Assembly: GCA_965198715.1 (NCBI GenBank)
Contig: CBDAPV010000002.1
Span: 372,001 to 436,000 of the forward strand
DNA from: RH-AL1 sp965198715
Lineage (GTDB): Bacteria; Pseudomonadota; Alphaproteobacteria; Rhizobiales; Beijerinckiaceae
DNA: 64,000 nucleotides
Direction: 5' to 3'
Part shown: positions 58,035 through 64,000 of the stretch, in pieces
Layout: each line of letters opens with the position of its first letter
Position numbering within the stretch: position 1 is the stretch's first letter
The notes under the pieces: generated by a model
Seen by the model: only the letters and a program-made list of their open reading frames with translations
The model's database searches: none
Told to the model about the DNA's origin: nothing
Position numbers and translations under genes: made by a program

Positions 58035-58751
58035 ATGCACGACCCCTTTTCTTTGAAGATGAAGCAACTCGGGATCCCCGCCGAGGATCTCGCCTCCTTC
58101 GGCGGCGTAAACGGCAGAACATGCAACGTCGTGGCGCGCGCGGATATTGCGGTGTCGGGCAGGTCGACAGGCAACGTCCATATCCTCGTCGATGGCTGGG
58201 CCAGCAAGTACAAGATGATGTGCGACGGCCGGCGGCAGATCCTCGCCTTCCGATTGCCGGGAGACATCTGCGATCTCGAGAGATTATTCGAAGCGGAAAC
58301 CAGCGTAGGGGTCACTGCACTCACAGATTGCAAGGTGGCGGCCGTCTCCACCGAATGGCTGATTGAGGCGAGGAACAGCAGGCCCGCGGTTCGCGACCTC
58401 CTCTGGTCTCTTCTCGCCCGCGAGCATGCCACCATGACCGAGCAGATCGTGGCGCTCGGTCGCCGCACGTCACGCCAGCGCATCGCCTACTTTCTCTGTG
58501 ACCTCCTCGAGCGATTGCAGGCTGTCGGTCTGGCGGAGGACGATTGCTTTCGCGCGCCCCTAACCCAGACCGACATGGCCGACGCGCTCGGCCTGAGCAC
58601 GGTGCACGTCAACCGCACGCTCCAGGCGCTGAGGGAGGACGGGCTGATCGAAATGCGCGGACGGAACTTTCGCGTGTCGCGACGGGCTGAGCTGAAGCGT
58701 GCCGCGAGCTACGAGCGCGAGGCCGATGCCGCCCCAGCTGTGCGACCCTGA
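58035..58751 (+). CDS. Crp/Fnr family transcriptional regulator
   Basis: 238 residues. A cyclic-nucleotide-binding-type beta-barrel spans about 20-130 (NVHILVDGWASKYKMMCDGRRQILAFRLPGD... pattern). The C-terminal Crp-type HTH (about 165-225) reads LTQTDMADALGLSTVHVNRTL. The N-terminal cysteine cluster of FNR is absent, so it is not an oxygen-sensing Fe-S protein of that kind. Such regulators are common in Rhizobiales; the target is unknown. Confidence 0.92.
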   Translation: MHDPFSLKMKQLGIPAEDLASFGGVNGRTCNVVARADIAVSGRSTGNVHILVDGWASKYKMMCDGRRQILAFRLPGDICDLERLFEAETSVGVTALTDCKVAAVSTEWLIEARNSRPAVRDLLWSLLAREHATMTEQIVALGRRTSRQRIAYFLCDLLERLQAVGLAEDDCFRAPLTQTDMADALGLSTVHVNRTLQALREDGLIEMRGRNFRVSRRAELKRAASYEREADAAPAVRP

Positions 58752-58990
58752 CCCCGCGTTCAGCGTCCGTTCACGCTGATTTGTGCCAGCCGCAACATTT
58801 GTGGCCTCGCCATGGCCGAATTAACCAAGGAGCTGCCGGTCAAGCAGCGTTTCTCTCCGTTTTCGCTCTGAAGCGTCGGCCACGACCGCACGAATCCGGT
58901 TAACGCGATCCGCTCGAATTCGAAGGTTTTCCTTCCGCCGGCATCAGAAAGGCGTCGGCACGATCACCCCATCGAACAAGGGGCATCGTC

Positions 58991-59638
58991 GTGCGCATCG
59001 CGGTCAGGTTCTCTTTCCTCCTCCTTCTTCTCGCCGCGGCTGTTCCGGTGCGGGCGCAGGGCCTTCCTTCGCCGGCGACCTTCGCCGCCGTCGGCGATGT
59101 GACCCGCACTCCTTACGGCTGGGCCGATCTGTGCGGACGCCAGCCGCAGGAATGCCAGGTCGAGGTGCTCGATGCCGTCGACCTCCACTTGACGTCCAGG
59201 ACCTGGGCGATCCTGGAGCGCATCAACACCCGCGTGAACGCCGACATCGAGCCGATCAGCAACATGGACCACTGGGGCACGATGCTCGATCATTGGGACT
59301 ATCCCACAGACGGCAAGGGCGATTGCAAGATCTACGCGCTGTGGAAGCGCAAGCTGCTGATCGATCTCGGCTTTCCGCGCCAGGCGCTGCTGATGACGAT
59401 CGTCCGCGACCTCGAAGGTAATGGCCACACCATTCTCACCGTGAAGACCGACAGGGGCGACTTCATCCTCGACAACATGGTCGCCGAAATCCGCGGCTGG
59501 GACGACACCGGCTACAAGTTCGTCAAGCGCCAGTCGCAGACCGATCCCAACGTGTGGGTCGCAGTCGGCCCGACGACCCACCGGGCAATGGCCAACCTCT
59601 TCAACGGCAGCAAGATGGCGACGGGCTCGGCACGCTGA
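58991..59638 (+). CDS. Transglutaminase-like cysteine peptidase (BTLCP/LapG-type)
   Basis: 215 residues from GTG. A signal peptide ends at PVRA near residue 22. The catalytic triad of the DUF920/BTLCP family is visible: Cys112 in GKGDCKIYAL, His146 in GNGHTILTV and Asp161 in DFILDNM. Relatives such as LapG cut a surface adhesin in the periplasm under cyclic-di-GMP control. No lapD or large adhesin gene is nearby. The start codon is separated from the upstream gene by 239 bp. Confidence 0.9.
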   Translation: MRIAVRFSFLLLLLAAAVPVRAQGLPSPATFAAVGDVTRTPYGWADLCGRQPQECQVEVLDAVDLHLTSRTWAILERINTRVNADIEPISNMDHWGTMLDHWDYPTDGKGDCKIYALWKRKLLIDLGFPRQALLMTIVRDLEGNGHTILTVKTDRGDFILDNMVAEIRGWDDTGYKFVKRQSQTDPNVWVAVGPTTHRAMANLFNGSKMATGSAR

Positions 59639-59679
59639 GCGCCTTCACCACGCATTGACAGGCTGCGGCGTCCAAGACC

Positions 59680-60021
59680 ATGTGGCGCCCGGACCCGGAT
59701 CGTTATCTCGTGCTCAGCTCGGCCGTCATCGGCTTCACCAAGCTCGTCGGCTTCTTCATCGTGGTGGCCAGCGCCATCACCACGTTCTACGCCGCGATCC
59801 ACACCATCAACGTCAACAGCCAGATCGACGTCTTCTTCGCCGGGCTGCTCGCTTTGCTGATCGGCATCGTCGCCGGGCCGCTGTATTGCCTGATCAGCTA
59901 TTACGGGCTCCAGCACTATCTCGCCTTCACCCCCCTGGGTGCGGTGCTGCTGGTGATCCCCGTGTTGCTGGCGTGGTGCTTCATGGCCTATGCGACCATC
60001 ACCGGCTACCTCAGGGGCTGA
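59680..60021 (+). CDS. Membrane protein of unknown function, three helices
   Basis: 113 residues, with helices near 14-36, 48-75 and 83-108. The N-terminus (MWRPDPDRYLVLSSAVIGF) is cytoplasmic by charge. No family is recognised. The end overlaps glcF on the other strand by 11 bp. Confidence 0.75.
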   Translation: MWRPDPDRYLVLSSAVIGFTKLVGFFIVVASAITTFYAAIHTINVNSQIDVFFAGLLALLIGIVAGPLYCLISYYGLQHYLAFTPLGAVLLVIPVLLAWCFMAYATITGYLRG

Positions 60022-61327
60022 GGCCGGCCAGGCTCGGCGCCCGGGCGATGGCGTGCGGAACCGGGCCTCCGGTCGCCCAATCGACCAGCTCGGCCGTGTG
60101 CACCACCGGGATCGAAGTGCCGCTGCCGATCTGCACCATGCAGCCGAGATTGCCGGCGGCGACCACGTCTGGCTTGGTCTTGGCGATGTTGGCCACCTTG
60201 CGCGCCTTGAGCTGGTTCGCGATCTCGGGCTGCAGCAGGTTGTAGGTGCCGGCCGAGCCGCAGCAGAGATGGCCTTCCGGGACGCTCACCACCTCAAATC
60301 CGGCCTTCCGCAACACCTCTATCGGCGTCTTGGTGACCCGCTGGCCGTGCTGCAAAGAGCAGGCGGAATGATAGGCCACGCGCAGCTGCGGCGTCCCCGG
60401 GCGCGGCGCGATGGCGAGCTCGGCCAGGACCTCGCTGACGTCTCTCGACAGCGCCGAAACCTCGGCGGCATCCACGGCGAGAACTGCGTCCTCGCGCATC
60501 ATGAAGCCATAGTCCTTGAGCGTGGTGCCGCAGCCCGAGGTGTTGATCACGATGGCATCAAGTCCGCGCGCGCGCTTCTCCGCCATGAAGGCGCGGATGT
60601 TGGCGGCGGCCATGGCATGCGACGAGTTCTCCTGCCCCATGTGGTGCTGCAGCGCGCCGCAGCAGCCGACGCCCTTGACCACCACCACTTCGATGCCGTG
60701 GCGGGTCAAGACGCGGATCGTCGCCTCGTTGATCGCCGGGTCGAGCACCTGCTGCGCGCAGCCCGTCAGCAGCGCAACGCGCTTGATTCTCGCGCCGGAC
60801 GCGGCGTGGATGGCCGGCCTGCCCGAGGTGCCCTGCGGCGGTAGGCTTTTCGGCGCCATCGCGAACATGGCGTGAAAGCGCTTGGGGAACGCTCCGGCGA
60901 AGGGTTTCGCCAGCTTGGCGCCCTGCAGGGCAATGCGGAAGCGCGCGGGGTAGGGGAGGACCCAGCCCAACACGGCGCGGGTCAGCTGGTCCATGAACGG
61001 GCGCCGGTAGGTCTTGGCGATATGCGCCCGCGCGTGATCGACAAGGTGCATGTAGTTCACGCCCGAGGGGCAGGTGGTCATGCAGGCGAGGCACGACAGG
61101 CAACGATCGACGTGCTTGACCGTCTCGGCATCGGCCGGCCGGTCGTTCTCCAGCATGTCCTTCATCAGGTAGATGCGTCCGCGTGGGGAATCGTTCTCCT
61201 CGCCGAGGAGGACGAAAGTCGGACAGGTCGCGGTGCAGAAGCCGCAGTGCACGCATTTGCGGATGATCTTCTCGCTGGCGGCGAAGGCCGGCTGCTCGAG
61301 GAGGTCCGGCGCGAAATCGGTCTGCAT
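60011..61327 (-). CDS. glcF: GlcF, glycolate oxidase iron-sulfur subunit
   Basis: 438 residues. Two [4Fe-4S] motifs: CVHCGFCTATCP (residues 21-32) and CLSCLACMTTCPSG (73-86). Two cysteine-rich CCG domains follow (LLTGCAQQVLDPAIN, GVGCCGAL and CSLQHGQRV, CCGSAGTYNLLQP). It passes electrons from the flavin subunits to the respiratory chain. It follows glcE by 3 bp on the same strand. Confidence 0.95.
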   Translation of the reverse strand: MQTDFAPDLLEQPAFAASEKIIRKCVHCGFCTATCPTFVLLGEENDSPRGRIYLMKDMLENDRPADAETVKHVDRCLSCLACMTTCPSGVNYMHLVDHARAHIAKTYRRPFMDQLTRAVLGWVLPYPARFRIALQGAKLAKPFAGAFPKRFHAMFAMAPKSLPPQGTSGRPAIHAASGARIKRVALLTGCAQQVLDPAINEATIRVLTRHGIEVVVVKGVGCCGALQHHMGQENSSHAMAAANIRAFMAEKRARGLDAIVINTSGCGTTLKDYGFMMREDAVLAVDAAEVSALSRDVSEVLAELAIAPRPGTPQLRVAYHSACSLQHGQRVTKTPIEVLRKAGFEVVSVPEGHLCCGSAGTYNLLQPEIANQLKARKVANIAKTKPDVVAAGNLGCMVQIGSGTSIPVVHTAELVDWATGGPVPHAIARAPSLAGLSP

Positions 61328-61330
61328 GGC

Positions 61331-62527
61331 TTAGCTTCCGGGGCCGAGGCGGCCCCTGTTGAGAATGAGCAGGGGATCGAAGCTGATCTTCACCCGCCGC
61401 GACAGCGCTGCGAGAGCGGCGGGTTGCGGCTGGAAGACGGCGGTGGCGGCGCGCGCCTCGGCGTCGGCGCGGACCAGGGTGGCGTGGCCGCCGTGTGGGG
61501 CAAGGGAGCCGCGGATCGCTTCGGCGTGGGCATCGCCGTTCTCGAGGGCGAGCCAGACCAGGCCGCCGGCCCAGTCGTAATACCAGCGCGCCAGCGGCAC
61601 CTCGGCCCGGCGCAGGGCGGCGACGAAGGCTGCGCCCTCGCTCGGCGCGGTCGAGATCTTCCAGATCGGGCCGGCAAGGTCCGCGAGCGGATCGACGTCG
61701 CGCAGCGCCGCCCACAACCGCCGCGAGGCGCGCTCGCCGAGGTCGTCGACATCGCCGCGCGGGCCGAAATGGGCGACGAGATCCTCGTAGCGCGTGTCGA
61801 CCGACACCGAAGGCCCCTCGAGCCGGAGCGCAAGGCAGCAGCCCGCCGCCAGGCCGACGTGGGCACCGTCCGGCAGGCAAGCGTAGCTCGACACCTCGTG
61901 GGGCAGGCCCGACGCCTCGCGCAGCGCCGCCAGCGCTGCCGCCTCGTCGAGCCCGTAGAGCAGGAAGGTGCGCTCTGTCTCGGCGCGCGGCAGAACCTTG
62001 ATCGAGATCTCGGTCATGACGGCAAGCGTCCCGTGGGAGCCGGCGATGAGCTTGGACAGGTCGTAGCCGGTGACGTTCTTCATCACCTGGCCGCCCGACT
62101 TAAAGATTTCGGCACGTCCGGAGACGGCGCGGAAGCCGAGGACATGATCGCGCGCGGCTCCCGCCTTGATGCGACGCGGGCCGCCGGCGTTCACCGCCAC
62201 AGTGCCGCCAAGCGTCCCGGTCGAGTTGCCGCGCCACAGCTTGGAGGGATCCATCGGCTCGAAGGCGAACTCCTGGTTGTTCTCCTCGAGCAGCTTGGCG
62301 ATATCGGCCATCGGCGTGCCGGGACGAGCCGTCATCACCAGCTCGGACGGCTCGTACAACGTGATGCCGGTGAGACCGCTGGTGTCGATCTGAGCCGAAG
62401 CCTCAACCGGGCGGCCGAGCCCGCGCTTCGAGCCGTGGCCGATGATCTCCACCGGTCTCTCTTCGTCCAAAGCGTCCCGCACGGCGGCGAGGACCTCGTC
62501 CTCATCGCGAGGCTTCAGGGTGTCCAT
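61331..62527 (-). CDS. glcE: GlcE, glycolate oxidase FAD-binding subunit
   Basis: 398 residues, the usual length. FAD-binding-4 features: EIIGHGSKRGLGRPVEAS near the N-terminus, GTLGGTVAVNAGGPRRIKAGAARDHVLG in the middle and GQVMKNVTGYDLSKLIAGSHGTLAV. It works with GlcD and GlcF to oxidise glycolate to glyoxylate. The large subunit gene glcD, normally first in the operon, is not next to it; the gene upstream is an NADH dehydrogenase. Confidence 0.95.
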   Translation of the reverse strand: MDTLKPRDEDEVLAAVRDALDEERPVEIIGHGSKRGLGRPVEASAQIDTSGLTGITLYEPSELVMTARPGTPMADIAKLLEENNQEFAFEPMDPSKLWRGNSTGTLGGTVAVNAGGPRRIKAGAARDHVLGFRAVSGRAEIFKSGGQVMKNVTGYDLSKLIAGSHGTLAVMTEISIKVLPRAETERTFLLYGLDEAAALAALREASGLPHEVSSYACLPDGAHVGLAAGCCLALRLEGPSVSVDTRYEDLVAHFGPRGDVDDLGERASRRLWAALRDVDPLADLAGPIWKISTAPSEGAAFVAALRRAEVPLARWYYDWAGGLVWLALENGDAHAEAIRGSLAPHGGHATLVRADAEARAATAVFQPQPAALAALSRRVKISFDPLLILNRGRLGPGS

Positions 62528-62651
62528 CGCCTCTTAGAAGCGTGCCGCGCCGAAGAAGGCAAGGCGGCAAAGCGGCCGACGCGACATGTCCGAGTGATCA
62601 TCCGGATCGACGCTTCGCATGACGCTGGCGAAGCTCCGTAGAACGGACAGC

Positions 62652-64000
62652 CTATTCCGCCGGAGCGGGCGCCGACTGTGCATGCACATTGCGGTCCGGT
62701 GAGGCGAGGTACTCGTCCTCGATCGTGTCGCGGGTCTTGCCGACGACCAGCCGCGAGCCTCGCCCGTAGGTAAAGAATGCCCACGCCCAGTTGGTGAAGA
62801 CCATGATCCTGTTGCGGAAGCCGATCAGCAGAAGCAGATGGACGAGCGACCATGCCAGCCAGGCGACCCTGCCGGTCAGCTTCATGCCGAGCAGTACGGC
62901 TATGGCGTGGGAGCGGCCGATCACCGCCATCGTGCCGAGATCGGTGTACTTGAACGGGCCCGGGTGCTTGGTCACGCCGATACGGCTCGCCACCACCTTG
63001 GCGACGTAGGCGCCCTGCTGCTTGGCGACGGGCGCCAGCGCCGGCAGCGCCTTGCCATCCTTGGTCTTATAGCTCGAAACATCGCCGATGGCGAAGATCT
63101 CGGGATGGCCGGGCACAGAACAGTCGCTGGTCACCTCGACGGCGTTGTTCTTCGCGGCCTTGGCGCCGATCCACTGCGCCGCCGGCTCGGCCCGTGTGCC
63201 GGCCGCCCAGAACACGTTGGCGGCCTCGATGCGCGTGCCGTCCTTCAGCGTGATGCCGCTCGCGTCGATCCGGTCGCACGGCGCGTTCAGCACGACCTCG
63301 ACGCCCAGATCCTCGAGCGCCTTCTTGGCGTAGGTCGACAGCCGCTCGGGAAACTCGCCGAGGATCTTCGGCGCGGCGTCGACGAGCATGATGCGCGCCT
63401 TGGATGGATCGATGTGGCGATATTCCGACTTCAACGTAGCGCGCGACAACTCGGCCAGCGAACCGGACAGCTCGACTCCGGTGGGACCGCCGCCGACCAC
63501 GACGAAGGTCGTCAGCGCCTTCACCTCGTCCGGATCGGTGCGGGTTTCCGCCCAGTCGAAGGACTCCAGAATACGCCGGCGGATCTGCAGCGCGTCGGGC
63601 AATGTCTTGAGAACAGCGGCGTGCTTGGCCCATTCGTCATGGCCGAACCAGGCGTAGGCCGAACCCGTCGCGAGGATGAGGTAGTCGTAGTCGATGGAGC
63701 CGGTGTCGCGGACGCAGACTTGGCGCTTGTCCTTGTCGACGCCCTCGACCTCGCCGAACACGACGGACACGTTCTTGTGGGTGCCAAGCAGCGCGCGGAT
63801 GGGCGAGGCGATGTCCGAGGGCGCCAGCGCCGCGGTCGACACCTGGTATAAGAGCGGCTGGAACAGATGATGGTTGGTGCGGTCGATCAGCACCAGCTCG
63901 ACGTCGAGCTTGGCGATATGCATCGCCGCCTGCAGGCCGCCGAAGCCGCAGCCGACGATCGCGATGATCGGCTTGCCGGCTTGCTTGCGGGTGAACAGGA
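62652..64000 (-). CDS. ndh: Type II NADH dehydrogenase (NDH-2), 5' partial
   Basis: At least 449 residues; the N-terminus runs off the right end. The first visible part holds the FAD-binding GCGFGGLQAA. A second nucleotide motif is FVVVGGGPTGVELSGSLAEL, and FAIGDVSSYKTKDGKALPALAPVAKQQG is the usual C-terminal FAD motif. A C-terminal hydrophobic segment (LVHLLLLIGFRNRIMVF) anchors it to the membrane. It would oxidise NADH and reduce quinone without pumping protons. The last 20 residues are a loose Ala/Pro tail. Confidence 0.93.
   Translation of the reverse strand, partial: LFTRKQAGKPIIAIVGCGFGGLQAAMHIAKLDVELVLIDRTNHHLFQPLLYQVSTAALAPSDIASPIRALLGTHKNVSVVFGEVEGVDKDKRQVCVRDTGSIDYDYLILATGSAYAWFGHDEWAKHAAVLKTLPDALQIRRRILESFDWAETRTDPDEVKALTTFVVVGGGPTGVELSGSLAELSRATLKSEYRHIDPSKARIMLVDAAPKILGEFPERLSTYAKKALEDLGVEVVLNAPCDRIDASGITLKDGTRIEAANVFWAAGTRAEPAAQWIGAKAAKNNAVEVTSDCSVPGHPEIFAIGDVSSYKTKDGKALPALAPVAKQQGAYVAKVVASRIGVTKHPGPFKYTDLGTMAVIGRSHAIAVLLGMKLTGRVAWLAWSLVHLLLLIGFRNRIMVFTNWAWAFFTYGRGSRLVVGKTRDTIEDEYLASPDRNVHAQSAPAPAE

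Overview
The window looks like chromosomal DNA from a high-GC alphaproteobacterium, most likely a methylotrophic Rhizobiales (Methylobacterium or Beijerinckiaceae-like) able to make bacteriochlorophyll. Three observations point there. A complete PQQ biosynthesis set (pqqA, B, C, D, E) converges with a XoxJ/MxaJ-type periplasmic protein of PQQ alcohol dehydrogenases. Bacteriochlorophyll genes bchH, bchG and bchP sit behind a promoter carrying two PpsR/CrtJ-type palindromes. Many accessory families here (DUF992, DUF1467, DUF882, DUF937, LigD of PE-LIG-POL type) are typical of the order. Genus and species are not determined.

Layout. 0-5.4 kb: 3' end of xoxJ, then the leftward pqqABCDE operon extended by two exported proteins of unknown function. 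5.7-11.8 kb: an OmpR-type two-component system, two tiny conserved proteins, DUF937, a MATE exporter and a CDF metal exporter. 11.8-14.9 kb: a probable acquired patch with a TetR/aldo-keto reductase pair around a 25-bp operator, flanked by diverged 88-bp direct repeats, then a decayed PemK/MazF toxin-antitoxin pair. 15-21.6 kb: LigD, a dienelactone hydrolase, an L,D-transpeptidase, an AhpD-like protein and TerC. 21.7-29.4 kb: a signalling block with three hybrid histidine kinases and a single-domain response regulator. 29.5-36 kb: AI-2E-family permease with a long C-terminal extension, pyrrolidone-carboxylate peptidase, a lipoprotein hydrolase, two small membrane ORFs (one frameshifted), RecJ and a ParDE pair. 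36-42.2 kb: bchH-bchG-bchP. 42.3-50.8 kb: DUF882 peptidase, a large L,D-transpeptidase, a sigma-54 activator, an SPFH-like membrane protein, GtrA and DUF992. 50.9-59.7 kb: EI24/CysZ-like protein, an NDUFA9-like reductase, a frameshifted HTH antitoxin, YchF, small exported proteins, CarA, DUF1467, a short L,D-transpeptidase, a Crp/Fnr regulator and a LapG-like cysteine peptidase. 59.7-64 kb: GlcF and GlcE (glycolate oxidase) and the 3' part of a type II NADH dehydrogenase.

How the genes work together. The left end serves periplasmic alcohol oxidation (PQQ cofactor plus a quinoprotein partner). The middle supports bacteriochlorophyll synthesis under probable oxygen/light repression. GlcEF would feed two-carbon oxidation into the respiratory chain, where NDH-2 also acts. 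Several envelope genes (three L,D-transpeptidases, DUF882) fit a polar-growing Rhizobiales wall.

The most interesting non-gene signals are three families of dispersed intergenic repeats, each present twice; a palindromic element that has become part of the bchG reading frame; the paired PpsR sites 8 bp apart; the TetR operator; and three small genes broken by single frameshifts or stops. No rRNA, tRNA, CRISPR array, intact insertion sequence or prophage was found. Many starts were reassigned to TTG or internal codons using visible ribosome binding sites. All functional calls come from reading the sequence; no database search was run.
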